Shown here one piece after another: positions 13,487 through 25,724 of a stretch of DNA of 64,000 bases. The DNA comes from Leucaena leucocephala. Its lineage: Eukaryota; Streptophyta; Magnoliopsida; Fabales; Fabaceae. Positions within the stretch are counted from its first letter, which is position 1; every line of letters begins with the position of its first letter. A program made the position numbers and the translations under genes. The stretch lies in contig CM073562.1 in NCBI GenBank assembly GCA_037074615.1, forward strand, positions 14,679,001-14,743,000. Direction: 5' to 3'. The notes under the pieces were generated by a model. It was not told the DNA's origin, did no database searches, and worked only from the letters and a program-made list of their open reading frames with translations.

Positions 13487-14250
13487 TAAGGCTGTGCATA
13501 ATGCCCATGGCCCGCTATGCCCTGCCCAGCCCACAAGAAAAATGCCCTGCCCAGCCCGATTTTTACCGGGCAGGGCCGGCATCGGGCTGCAAAATATAGC
13601 CCATGCATTTTTCGGGTTGGGCACCGGGCATAGGGGTTGCCCTGCCCTACCCTGCCCATGAGCACCCCTTCTTTTATTTTTTTTATTTTTTCTCTATCTT
13701 AAAAGGGAGAATATGATAGCTACTGGTGACTATAAGGTAATTTTAGAAATATAAATAGGTAAGTTGTATCTTTTAATATTTATAACTATACTAATTTTTT
13801 CTTTTTTTTTAACTTTGTTAATTATCATATGATTACATTACAAATTATAATTATTTATTTTATTTTTTTAGATGCTTTATCTTTGTCAATATTAGGGAGA
13901 TTAATACAAAGTTATAATTACAAACTATTTATATTTCAACGCTTATTTTTTATATACAATGGATCTCAAGATTTTAATTATTATATTTGTTCTCTTATTC
14001 TTAGTGAATTATAGATATTATTTAACTCTCAAAGACACATGAATATGGTATTATTTTAGAAATTTATAATTATAAATTTTTTTCACAACATGAGTATGAC
14101 ATCATGACTTGGGCATGCCCAGCCCGCTCATGCCCTGCCCAAAATTGTTAGGGCTTTTACCAGGCAGGGCCAGGTTGCAGCCCATGCATTTTTTGGGCAG
14201 GGCACCAAGCAGGGGGCTGCCCTGCCCATCCCTGCCCATGCACACCCTTA
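13487..14250 (+). mobile_element. hAT-type MITE, copy A (764 bp) with 8-bp target duplication
   Basis: The element is flanked by a perfect 8-bp direct duplication, GCTCTGCC, at 13479-13486 and 14251-14258. Its ends are imperfect inverted repeats beginning TAAGGCTGTGCAT and, on the other strand, TAAGGGTGTGCAT, followed by CCCTGCCC-rich DNA. An 8-bp duplication with TA(A/G)GG(G/C)TGTGCAT-like ends is typical of hAT non-autonomous elements. The middle is AT-rich and non-coding. Related copies lie at 41652-42426 and 48417-49219. The GC-rich ends create several spurious open frames. Confidence 0.9.
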
Positions 14251-14259
14251 GCTCTGCCA

Positions 14260-16480
14260 GAAATTGGTATCGCCTAAGAGGAAGGGAGATTTCGCCCTAC
14301 CCTGCCCTTGAATAGTGGGTGAGCCCAACCCCTTTCTAAAAGTTTTTGTACAAAAAAAAAGTATTTTAGTTAAAAATTAATCTTTTCAAAGTATAGAGAT
14401 TATTAAAATAAAATTTATATTTTTTAATAAATTTTTTATAGGCATAATCTAACTTAAATTCTATCATATTTAAAAGATCTAATATATATTAACTATGTTG
14501 TGCTTTATTGATTCTTTTACCCCTTTTAAATATAATGAGAAAATTATGTTGTTAAGCCTATAACTTAATTATTTATTGAAAGTATCCACATATATTTAAT
14601 ATAGTTGGAGAAAATAGGGGGAATTAAATAGAACCAATTTGGAGGGGATTTTTAATTTATTGGGCGACTGTGGGGGGTTGGATTCATCACTGGACTGATG
14701 TGATGTGAGAATGAGTGTGTAGTTTTCTGGTGCAAACTGTAGAGGTAGAGGGAAGAGCTTATTTAATGGAGCCAGTTTTCAGAAAAATACATTCTGAATA
14801 CTATGGCCAACTGCTTTTGAGATATTTGTATTAAGAATAACAATTATAAATCTAAAAATTAAATACATAATAATAAGATTTAATAAATATTATTAAAATA
14901 ATATAGTATTAAAATTTAATCTAAGTTGATTAATTAGAAAACCAGTGTGAATCCTAATTCAATTGGACGGTCAATTAAGTTGATTTTTATATTTTTTTTT
15001 CCCCTTTTATTAAGCTTGAAATTATATCTTTTAAATTTTTTTTAAAAACAACCCATCAGAAAATGAATTGTATGCAACCGTTTAGTTATTAATAAATGTT
15101 GATAAATTTATTTTTTCTGATTCTAAATATAAGATTTAATTAATTTATTTATAAAATTTAAATAAATTATTAAATGTGGAAGATAGAGTACGAAAAATTG
15201 TAATGAATGAGATATGAGTAATATATTTTTATAAGCAAAACAAAATCCCTAACTACATAATAGTTAGAATTGACTAAGGACTGAGGTAAATTAAAATTAT
15301 TAAAGTCAGGTTTTAAATATAAAAAGGCCATTTCATAAAATGTTTAGAAACTTGATTATGACTGACAATATTTTTTATAACTCATCTGATATCTGTTATT
15401 AATCTAAATTCAAAATGAGTCCAGATTCAATTGCGAGAAGCTCTGTCCATAGGGATCAAGCTTGGGCTTTAATAGACTAAATTTGTTAAGTAATAATTTG
15501 ACTTGACTTTTATATATGTCATGTTATATGTTATTTTTTTATTTAAATTTAATCTATACAAATAAATACCCTGACTTTAAGTTTAATTTTTTAATAATAT
15601 TAATAAGTCACATAATAAATTCTCATAACATATTTTTGTAACATATCCTCATAATATGCCTTCTAATATATCTATTAAAATAAAATACAAAAATAAAATT
15701 TATAATAATATATGTTAGTTTAATAGTCTAACTCTTATATTGTATTTAATAGATAGTAGATTTAGTATTCACTTATTATATTTTTATATTAAATATATTT
15801 TAAATAATAGACTTAAATCATAGGCCTATCATATTTTTTAAGAAATTTAAATTTAATCTCTTAAGAAAAATATATATGAGATTGTATATTTTTTTAAATA
15901 TGTTAAGTTAAATTAAGCCAAAGGGTAAGATAGAAATCCCTGTTAAGTCTTTTCACCTATTTCTATCCATATTTATTAATATATATTTTTATTTATAAAA
16001 TTTAAACTAAAATTTTTATTTATAGAAGTGGAGAGTTTTTCAAAACACTCAACCTAGCTCTATAGTAGCCTTGTATTATTGGGAACATCTTTTCAGGGGA
16101 GAAGTATTGGGGCAGGTAAAGGAAGCCTCAAATCAAAGGGTGGTGAGGTGGTGATATCTTTAAAATTGTCTACGATTTTGATTAAGACTTGACAATATTT
16201 TTTTCCACAAATTATCCAATATCAAATACTAATCTAAATTTAAATTATCCAATATCAAATACTAATCTGAAAGACGAGCTCAAGATGATATTTAATAAGA
16301 TTTTATACTAACTAATTATATATTGGTTGAGTTGGATAGTTTATTAAATAGATATTGAGATTTTTACCACTCAACCTAATTTTATATTAAGTAAAAATAT
16401 TAGATCACCTAATTTTTTTTAATAAGTATATTCAATTCAATTGTGAGAGCTTGACTCTTCATATCAAAATCCACTTAAGG
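14260..16480. other. AT-rich intergenic DNA, no gene seen
   Basis: The region is mostly poly-A/T-rich with no exon-like open frame. About 14590-14790 is less AT-rich but shows no coding pattern on either strand. Near 16200-16270 a 33-bp segment (containing 'ccaatatcaaatactaatct') is directly duplicated in tandem. Confidence 0.4.
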
Positions 16481-16960
16481 GTGTAATTTTATTTGTGCCC
16501 TGTTTGAAAACTCATAGACTAATGTTTTAAAAAGATTTTTAATTTAAATTTAAATTTTAAAAAAAATTAAAACAAATAGTTATATTTATTTAAAAAAAAT
16601 TTTAGAATAAATTATAGTTTTAAATTAAAATTTTAGATAAACTATTAAGATTAACTTTTAGAACAATAAAATAACTTATAGACTACTTAATTACTATTTT
16701 ACTCTTATTTTTTCTTACACATTCTCTCATCTCTCTTCACTCTTCACTTTTTTCCACCTCTCTTCTTTCTCATATTTTTAATAAAATCATATATTTTTTA
16801 ATTATAAAAGTTATTTTAGTAATAATTATCCAAACACTCATTTATTCAAAATTATTTTTTTATAAATTATTCTCTAAATATTTTTTTATAAAAATTATTC
16901 AAAATCTCTTTTTTTTATAAATTATTTTTTAAACTCTTATTTAAACAAACTCTATATATA
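16480..16960 (+). mobile_element. Pyrimidine-rich MITE family R2, full-length-like copy
   Basis: A stretch of about 480 bp has AT-rich arms around a CT-rich core ('tctctcatctctcttcactc'). The same arrangement, with matching arm phrases such as 'gtaataattatccaaacactcattt', recurs at 31205-31600 in the same orientation and at 26510-27035 and 39765-40315 in reverse. Partial pieces are at 28965-29135 and 46880-47055. The copies are non-coding and diverged. The arms look like degenerate inverted repeats of each other. The superfamily is not determined. Confidence 0.6.
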
Positions 16961-17725
16961 CTAATCATTGTGTTCTTTATATCTTTAAATCACATAAATA
17001 TCATCGCGATAAAAAGAATATACTCAATAATCTTCTTGTTTATTCTGTACATGGTGGTACTTTAGAGGAGGATGTTGAGATGGTGCTTAATCTTTTCTCC
17101 ACTCACTTCCTATATAATGGGCCGCTAGCAAAACTTCATCCTTGTTGCTGGCAAGAGGTATGAAATCGGCTTCTTGTAACAGAGAAGAGAAGAGGAAACA
17201 CGGTATAGGTGAAGAAAAATAGAAAGAAAAGCTCAAAACGTGAAGGAAGCCTTACCAGATTTCTTCCCTTGTTCTTTAGAAACTTCATGGAAATCTTCCT
17301 TCGATCCCCATTGATGACAAATCCGAAGAGCTTAGGTTTCGTGCAACCAAACAAATCCCTATTTTAGTGCAGGATCCCTTTAGTAAGCAATCGTAGCGTC
17401 ACACGGAATTTTGACCCGGTGAACCTCAACCAACCATCCCCGTCCACGTTGATGATCTCATTTTCTTACGCGCCATTTGCTACCCCTTAACCGCCTTTGA
17501 AGCATGGCAGTTGCCACAAAATCGAAAGACGCCAAAATATTACAAAAAAGAAGGCACCCATATTTGCATTCCCTAAACTTTGAATTTCTCTGAAACAACC
17601 TGATATCAACACATCCATTCAATTCAACGCCTATATAGCTCCTCCGTTTCTGTTAACTTGATTAATCTTCTTCCCTTGGCAAATCTGGCTTCAATTTTGG
17701 GATCCGGATTTCCTTCGACGGCAAG

Positions 17726-18057
17726 ATGATGACGATGACGATGGAGGGAATGATGGACAAGGGCGTCCTCGACGACGTTATTCGGAGGCTGCTCGAAGGG
17801 AAAGGCGGGAAACAGGTCCAGCTTTCTGAGTGGGAGATCCGTCAACTCTGCGTCAACTCCCGCCAAATCTTCCTCTCCCAGCCTAATCTCCTCGAGCTCC
17901 AAGCTCCTATCCGCATCGGCGGTTAGCTTCTCCAACTATAATTGCAGATCCTATTCTCGGCGCTTTAATCAATCTACCAATCACGCGATTGTTATAATTC
18001 TGCCCAATCAAAATGGCCTTTAGAATGAACCCTGTTTCAGAATTTCGCAAAATAGAT

Positions 18058-18104
<47 letters not shown>

Positions 18105-19874
18105 ATCTTAAGACTTTGGGGCATTAAATTGTTTTGCTAGATCAAAATTCGGATCCCTAATTGCCAACAAAACAGAACTTGATGGGAAAAACAGGGAGAT
18201 TGGGAGAGATTGGAGAAATTGAAAAACTGGCTTTTATAATTTTTATCATTTCAACAGAAAGAAATGGAAAAATATTTACCTAGCACTAGCCCTTTGGATT
18301 TTTTTTCCTTTTAAAAAATGTATATATTCCTTAGAAACATCTTTTTATCCCTACTTAAATAAAATGAATCTGATACGACTTTATGGCTCATTGGAAATTC
18401 TGGGAATTGTAAGGGGTCTACAGTTATGCGGGGATAAGGAACACATAAATATAGTCATCTTCTCTGATTGCTTTGAAGCCACCAATTTAATTCTTCGAGG
18501 GTGTGATGAGTCTCATCTTTTTATGATGTTGTTAATGATTCTAGATTATTATTATTACATAGGCATAGGCATTGGCAAGTAGTTGTCAACCATTCTGATA
18601 GGGAAATTTTAACTATTGCTGACTATTTAGCTAAGTCTTATACTCTGGAGGATAATTTTTGTATGCTTGATCAACCTCCACCTTTTTATCAAGAGGAGGC
18701 GGTTGATGAGGGAAGTTAATTTTTGTTTGTCTTGCTTGACTTTGCTTCTCTTGAAGCTATGAATATCAGTTTTTATTCAAAAAAATCTGTCTATTCAAAA
18801 AAAAAAAAAATCTGCAGCAGATTAGGGATTCTAAGATAGGGATTCTCTTGCAGGTGATATACATGGACAGTACCAAGACTTACTGAGGCTATTTGAATAT
18901 GGCGGGTACCCTCCGGCTGCAAACTACTTGTTTCTTGGGGACTACGTTGACAGAGGGAAGCAAAGCTTGGAGACTATATGTTTGCTTTTGGCCTACAAAG
19001 TAAGATATCCTGACAAAATTCATCTCCTGAGAGGAAACCATGAAGAAGCTAAGATAAACCGGGTATATGGGTTCTACGATGAATGTAAAAGGAGGTTCAA
19101 TGTTCGGTTGTGGAAGATATTTACTGACTGCTTTAACTGTCTCCCCGTATCTGCACTCATTGGTGGCAAAATTCTTTGCATGCACGGTGGTCTCTCTCCA
19201 GAATTGAAAAATTTGGATCAGATAAAGGAGATTTCCAGACCTACCGAAGTTCCTGATGGTGGTCTCCTCTGTGATCTCCTCTGGTCTGATCCTGATCCCA
19301 CTATCGAAGGCTGGGCAGACAGTGACCGGGGGGTGTCCTGTACTTTTGGCCCTGATGCCCTCAAAGACTTTATGGATAAGAATGATATTGACCTCATTTG
19401 CAGAGGTCATCAGGTACACTTCCTTTATATGTAATTGACCTGAGCCAGTTTGATAGAAAGATATCCCCTATATATGCTTCTAATCTCAAAATTTAATAAT
19501 GCTCATCTCAGTGATACACTCATTTGGAATGTGTTAGTAGGTGGTGGAGGATGGATACGAGTTTTTTGCTAAAAAAAGTTTAGTGACATTATTTTCTGCT
19601 CCAAACTACGGTGGGGAGTTTGATAATGCTGGTGCCTTGTTGAGCGTTGATGAGAATCTAGTATGTTCCTTCCAGATACTGAAACCCATCCTGGATAAAG
19701 CATCCGGAAGTGGTGCAAAAAAGAACCTTAAGAAGGCATGTGTATATATATATATATTTATCATAATCAATCAGCAGTTTTAGATTCTTTTTTAATCTAA
19801 TGTGTCTTTCTCAACAGCCTCCGAAGAAGGGTGGTTCAAGCGGGAACGCGGCGGCAAGCTCAACTAGTGTGTAG
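17726..19874 (+). CDS. TOPP: Type-one protein phosphatase catalytic subunit (TOPP8/9-like PP1)
   Basis: A Ser/Thr phosphatase of the PPP family that uses two metals to hydrolyse phosphoserine and phosphothreonine; specificity normally comes from regulatory subunits with RVxF motifs. Exons are 17726-17921, 18854-19413, 19541-19735 and 19818-19874 (1,008 nt, 335 aa). Metal and catalytic motifs are all present: GDIHG (66-70), GDYVDRG (94-100), RGNHE (125-129), CMHGG and CRGHQ. RGNHEEAKINR and APNYGGEF are, from memory, typical of the plant TOPP8/9 branch rather than TOPP1-7. The residue before GDIHG is Gly where PP1 normally has Cys; this codon spans the first splice junction. Introns 1 and 2 are GT-AG. 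Intron 3 appears to use a GC donor (AAG|GCATGT), giving the Lys/Pro-rich tail KKPPKKGGSSG. Intron 1 (932 bp) contains a LINE fragment and a TA microsatellite. Start chosen as the first in-frame ATG; a second Met follows directly. Confidence 0.95.
18057..18102. repeat. (TA)n microsatellite in intron 1 of the PP1 gene
   Basis: About 23 uninterrupted TA dinucleotides. It lies in the first intron, so length changes should not alter the protein. Shorter TA runs also occur at about 21395-21427, 31871-31890 and 37594-37618. Confidence 0.95.
18364..18812 (+). mobile_element. 5'-truncated LINE 3' end with RNase H remnant, in PP1 intron 1
   Basis: The frame beginning near 18364 resembles the RNase H-like domain (RVT_3 type) at the C-terminus of plant LINEs: a segment GIVRGLQLCGDKEHI, then a VIFSDCFEATNLIL strand with its acidic residue. 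After a frameshift near 18540 the match resumes with HWQVVVNHSDREILTIADYL and AKS, the usual C-terminal 'N.vAD.LAK' motif. A stop is followed by about 80 bp of T-rich DNA and a poly-A tract (18797-18810). This is the layout of a LINE 3' end inserted in the sense direction. It is dead: truncated and frameshifted. Confidence 0.75.
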
Positions 19875-19959
19875 TAGAAGAATCTTCAAGCAGATGAGAT
19901 TTGTGAAAGGAGAGCCTTCAGCATTTTATGTGATGGCTCTCAGACTTTCATAAACCGAA

Positions 19960-20900
19960 CCACCCAGGCATGCATTATTTTGTGCAGAAACAGAGATATT
20001 GCTTTATAGTTCATACACCTATAGATTTACTCATTTATTTATTTATTTATTAGCAATTTACAGTAATTTTGTTAGTGCAAAAAGAGGTGTCATGTTTACA
20101 GACAAGTAGAAGCTCAATGTCATTTAACGACTGCTCAGCAGCCTTCCTATTTTATATATACTGCACCGAAAACATTTACGAACATTCCATGATTAACTAG
20201 TGTATTCTTTCACTGCTCTTCTCTGCACATTTTAAACAGCATGAATTATACCTTGTCCCAATCCAAAGCTTTCTACTACGTCCCGTGGAATACTAAGTGG
20301 AATCATTTGAATAGAAATTGGGTCATAGCATTACCAGTAGCAAATTCATTCTTTACTTTTTTTAATGTCAGGGGATAATATTATGTTTAGTTAAATTATA
20401 CATAAAGAGAATTATTGAGACATTTCTAATTAATTTCCTCTTAATACGATGGAGATGAAGACAATGCAATCACCTCTATTTAATTATGTTGGCGTGGTTA
20501 GAGGTGGTTTATAAACAGATGGGAGGGAGCATAAAACTTTTTTTTTTTCCAATTGACATTAATTCAACTGGAAAGAGTTTTGACTGTTTAAACATTAAAT
20601 TTTTAAATTTGAATTTGTATAAATATATAAAAAATATTTAGGAGAAAAACCTCTAATTAGGTATAACAATCCTTGAATTTAATTATGAAATGAGTAATTG
20701 AAAATGAAGGCGTGTGAGGGTGAATGCGTGTAGTTTGTGAGGGAAGACATGGTAGATTGCAGATCAAACATTCTAAAAGAAAAACAACGGAGAAATCAGT
20801 TGAGGCGTTTAATGAGAGAGAAAGACAAGGTATCCTTTTCTTTACTTAAGGACCGCAAACTTTGTTTTTTTTAGCCCACGCGTTTATTTTAGCCGACTAC
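19960..20900. other. Intergenic DNA after the PP1 gene
   Basis: The first few hundred bases probably include the PP1 3' UTR. The remainder has no exon or recognisable repeat. Just upstream of the AIRP2-like exon (about 20900-21147) the DNA is CT-rich and could be its leader. Confidence 0.4.
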
Positions 20901-21147
20901 TGCTGGATATGACCGAAGTATAGTGAGCCGCAAACTTTTGATTATTAAGAAAACTTCAATATCTTCTTCTTCTTCTCTGTGTTTTTCTTTCACCTCTGCT
21001 TTTTACACGCATATCCCTTCTCTATCCTCCAAATTCCCAATCAAATTTACAGGACCCATTCTCTTTCTGTGGGGTCTGTTTGACATAAAGAAAGTTTCAG
21101 ACATTTTGGACAGAATTATCCTTCTTTTCTTGCTCTGGGACTCGATA

Positions 21148-21242
21148 ATGTGGCAGAATCATCCCCATAAATCTTCTTCTTCTTCTTGTTTAGGAGATTC
21201 TATTGTGGCTCTTGAAGCTAATATTCAACATGCCAATACCCT
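21148..21242 (+). pseudogene. Isolated first exon of an AIRP2-like RING E3 ligase
   Basis: The ATG at 21148 opens a 31-codon exon beginning MWQNHPHKSS, with the core DSIVALEANIQHANTL, and stopping at a good donor (CCCT|GTGAGT). The AIRP2 family of plant RING ubiquitin ligases starts with nearly the same stretch (ALEADIQHANTL), followed by conserved exons and a C-terminal RING finger. I searched the following 30 kb by eye on the plus strand for the next exon (a QMRLSYSP-type motif) and for the RING cysteines and saw neither. About 300 bp downstream the DNA becomes repeat R1 copy 2. The simplest reading is a truncated gene whose downstream part was lost. A transcribed remnant or a very long first intron cannot be excluded. 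Confidence 0.7.
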
Positions 21243-21393
21243 GTGAGTCTCCTTCTCCTTCTTATTCATCTCTCCTTCTCTGTTCTTGTTTTCTGGGTTA
21301 GAATTAATGTGAGAAAAGAGGCCCTATTCTATTATCATTCATGAAACAAGTGCTTCATTTATCCAGTGAAATGAAACTACAGGTCAATTTCTC

Positions 21394-21431
<38 letters not shown>

Positions 21432-23766
21432 GATATACAGTTGCCATCTTAAATCTAATAAATTTAATTATATTAAAAAATTAATTAATATAATATATTA
21501 TTTTTAAAATATCTTAATTATCTTTTTTAACTCTATCATTTCTTCTTTTACTTAGTGTTTATCTAATTTATATAGTATCACAATTTTTATTCTTATTTTT
21601 TTAAAAATTTATTAAAAATATTATTTATTAATAACTCAAAAATATTAAATAATTAAAATTTTTATAATTTAATATTTTATTATTTTTAATAAAAATAGGA
21701 TATCTAAATTATCCTATTATTATCTTTTTTTATATTTATAATTTGATTGATATTATTAGTTAATAATATATTAAGATTCATGTTCAAATTTAAATTTTAA
21801 AAATATAATTTAAATTTTAAATTACTATATTTAATGGAATTCTAATAAATTATAAAGATAATAATGATAATAATAATAAAATAATATAATTATATTATAT
21901 AAAATTAAAATATTAAATCTAAATTTATTCTTTACTTATTTCTTTCATTACAATCAACTGTCACATATTATTTTCCTCTCTTATATCACTTTTTCTCTCA
22001 TTCTCGCTAATCCCACTTTTACACAAGCTCTGATTACATTTTATCATTTTCTCTCCCTTTTTATTAGTTTATTCTTTTCTATTAATATTTATCATTTAGC
22101 GTCATATTTCTTTTCTTTTATCAATTCCTTTCATTGTCACGCCATTACTTCTTTCCTCATCAAATCCTTGCACTATTATGCTATGTCTTTTTCTCTTGTA
22201 AGGTAGTAATGTAAGCTCCAATTATATATACAAAGAAATAAACAAATATATATAAATATATGTGTGTATATATGTATGTGTGTATATATATATATGCTCT
22301 TCCCAAAAGTCATTATTTTTGCTTCTTTGACTTGTCCTACTGCCCTTTCATATAATTATTGTTAAAAAAGTACGGTTTTATTTGGATTCAATTACCATAT
22401 TCTGTATAATTATATCTAAGTCTTCATAAAATATATGGAACATCATCTTTCGGATCATAAACTATATGGAATATCATCTTTTGAATCACAAATAGAAATT
22501 ATAGCTTTCTGTTCATATCTATCTCTACATTAACTTTGACAATTTTCCTCTCCCCCATATTGTTCTTACTATTAATATTTGCTAAGGTGGCTAAATGTAT
22601 ATATATGACCGTGGGCATGTATATGCTAATAAATAAATAAAACGAAGTCATGTGAGTTTAGTAAATAAATATATATATTATAAAAAAGATAGGTTTTATT
22701 CTCAAATAATATTATATTAAAATAGGAAATAGTTTTTTATGTGTAATTATTTTTATGTACATATATTTAAATAAAAATATATGTCTTAATAAAAATTAAC
22801 TCTAAGACTCTATAATAGCTTTAGAATAATTTTAAAGTAGTATTAAATATTATAATAATAGTTCTTACGTGATAATTTTATAAACTATCTTTAGAGATAT
22901 GGAGTAACTCCTAGTAAAGTATTAGATTGATTGTTGTAATTGATATTGTTATATATGAAACCACTCGACTCGTGTAATTATTTCTTATTTTGGCAAGATG
23001 TAATTACTTTTCACTTATTATATGTGTTAATATGATATTTGTAAGTGATTTAATATATATAAATCTACTAATATCTATATTATTATATTGAGAAATTTTT
23101 ATTGATGATTTTATTAAAAATAATTTTGTATGACTTAAAGTTTAATTTAGAAAATTGAATTGAAATCATAAACTTGTTATATCTCATCATTGGCATTTGA
23201 TGAAAGTTATTATTTTAGGTAAAATTATAATGTGATATTTATTGATATTATTGATATCAAGCTATTGAGATTTTTTATTAATATTATTATCTTGAGAATT
23301 ATGCATTGAGGATTGGTGATGAGGGAGTTATATTTCTACCACGTGGTATAGTATCCAATGAAGTTAAATAGTTAATTTTTGTCCCACCTGTTTATCGAGG
23401 GATTTACCCCACTTGTTTACTGAGGAAAAATGATTCTGGTCGGTCTATAATACTTGACCAGTTAACTTTTTAGGTAGCCAGACATATAGTAGTTATCACT
23501 AGCATACGTGTTCAATCGATGGGAATAAAACAATTAGGTTGAATTAATATAAAGAATTTGGATGATTTATCTATTTAATTATATTATGATGATATGTTAT
23601 TTTTTTTATATATTGTACTTTGTGAATTGTCTCACTTGACACCTCACAAACATATGTTAGTGTGCTTGATGAGTATGACTAGTAGTTACTGATATTTTTG
23701 TGTCACCCTATTTTTATTCATATTTTTCAAGAGTTAATTCAATTGCTGGTTCGAACAAGAAGGTGT

Positions 23767-25724
23767 TGTAAGAAATTGGAAGACACGCAGCGGAAATTAA
23801 TTTAAAAATTTTTCCATTCCTTGCCAGGATCTACCGTATGTGTTTAAGTCAAGTGGGAAGAAGTATTACCCTTAGTGTGCCTCAGCGACTTCCACAGCTT
23901 TCGATCACGACGTTCACAGCTTCTCTCTGCGGCTCGTGCTCCCTTTCTGATCACAAGAAGTCGACGACTCAGGTCGGCTTCCTCTACTGGTATCCACACG
24001 AACAGCGTTCCAACCACGAACGACGTGCTAGCGTCTCTTGTCCCTCCAGGGCTTTCTCAAGAGTTCGTCCTCTCCGTCTCTATTTCGGCAGTTTCTTATC
24101 TGCAAACCTTTTGCAGAGTCCCATTCGGCCTTTCTATATTCTATATGTTTTTCTGTGCAAAACGCAGCTCCTAAAATCAGATATATAGGATGCTATGCGT
24201 TTTTCTCTGTCAACCGAATTGGATTTTGGAGTTAATCTTATATTATCCAAAATTAATACAATATCATATATTGTATAATTTTATAAGAAACTAATTAAAT
24301 AAATAATATCAAATCCGTCCCACAGATTTAATTACCCATTTATTTAATTTTAAATAAAGATGAGACTGAACTATTTTTAATTTATTCTCATAAATCAAAT
24401 TTGAGATATCCTATCAATTTGAATTTCGAATTTCAAACGTGATAGAGATTTAATTTATCCTTATAAATTAAATCTTATAAATATCTCTTATATGAGATAT
24501 CCGATCAATTTAAATTTCGAATTTCAAACATGATAGAGATTTAATTTATCCTTATAAATTAAATCTTATAAATATCTCTTATATGAGATATCCTATCAAT
24601 TTGAATTTCGAATTTCAAACATGATAGAAATTTAATTTATCCTTATAAATTAAGTCTTATAAATATCTCTTATATGAGATATCCTATCAATTTAAATTTC
24701 GAATTTCAAACGTGATAGAGATTTAATTTATCCTTATAAATTAAATCTCATATATACATATAATGTATATATACGAATATATATATATATGAATATAAAT
24801 ATAAATAAATATATATACATCTATCCTGGATCATTCATTGAATCTGGACATGTCTTAGATTCAATGAATCTGGACATCATAGCTCGTGTTGGGCTATTTT
24901 GTGTGCGAACCTGTAGGCCCATATGAAGTTGGCAGTGGGCCATTTGCTATACTAGCCCACAAGTCGCAAGCGGTCTCTAGCAAGACATAACGACTACCCA
25001 AATCATATGAGGATCGATAAACGATGTAACCTTTTATACAACCATATCATGTCCCTTCTGTCACGCGATATTTTGGTCATGGATGAGGCATGGATAATGT
25101 CATCCTCTTATTTCTGACCGTTACTTTCTCGATCCCTGAGTAGTCTGACTATAGAAATGGAACTACCTTTCCATTACAGTATGGCCATACATTTCTCAGA
25201 CTCACTCATCGAGGGGCCCAGTAATATCTCTCTACGAATGTGAGGGACAAATTTCATCTTGACCATTCACATTCCTCCGCATGAAAAACCACTAAGGCCG
25301 AACATAGTCTTTATGATCACTCGGTCAAAAGTGACTTTTGACTAGGTCAAAGCTGAGCGTTTTGTCATGTAGGAATCCATGATGATCTCAGGTCAAAGGG
25401 CGTATTGACATGGTTTGTATATGAGAGAAGCTTATGACGTTACCCATTCAGTTCTCTCATAGCGGGTCGGTCCAGCACCTTGTACTCTTACATGTGCTTA
25501 TGACTTTGATTTATATCTCTATACATCTTCAAAGTCATACTGGTCTTATTTCATCTGTGCTCCCGCATAGATGATCGACCAGGGACATTTAGGATAATAT
25601 CATGAATTATACAAGGATGATCATCATAGTAAACATGCAAATAATATGATAACTCAATTAATAAATTCATAAATCAATAATGTTCATAAGACAATGATTG
25701 GCCCCTAGGGCACGATTTCCAACA
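23767..25724 (-). mobile_element. Solo LTR (1,958 bp) with 5-bp target duplication GGTGT
   Basis: The insert is flanked by GGTGT at 23762-23766 and 25725-25729. Read on the minus strand it begins TGTTGGAAATCGTGCCC and ends TTTCTTACA, the TG...CA ends of an LTR. No primer-binding site, polypurine tract or gag-pol follows on either side, so it is a solo LTR left by recombination between the two LTRs of a retrotransposon. The length and start are reminiscent of large plant copia LTRs, but the lineage cannot be set without a search. It contains a 91-bp tandem repeat. The open frames near 23838-24235 lie inside the LTR and are not genes. Confidence 0.88.
24403..24755. repeat. Four 91-bp tandem repeats inside the solo LTR
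   Basis: Copies start at 24403, 24494, 24585 and 24676, exactly 91 bp apart, each beginning gagatatcc(t/g)atcaattt. The fourth is slightly short. They differ by only a few substitutions. Arrays of this kind in LTRs often mark variable promoter or enhancer segments, but that role is not shown here. Confidence 0.95.

Noticed and set aside
13443..14315. Proline- and cysteine-rich frames in GC-rich DNA
   Set aside because: They are created by the CCCTGCCC-rich ends of the hAT MITE.
18889..19419. 176-aa open frame on the minus strand
   Set aside because: It is the antisense shadow of the conserved second exon of the PP1 gene.
23838..24235. Overlapping open frames of 65-116 aa
   Set aside because: They lie wholly inside the solo LTR, overlap each other in different frames and resemble no protein.
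24403..24755. Regular repeats considered as a CRISPR-like array
   Set aside because: The units are contiguous 91-bp tandem copies without spacers, inside a plant LTR.
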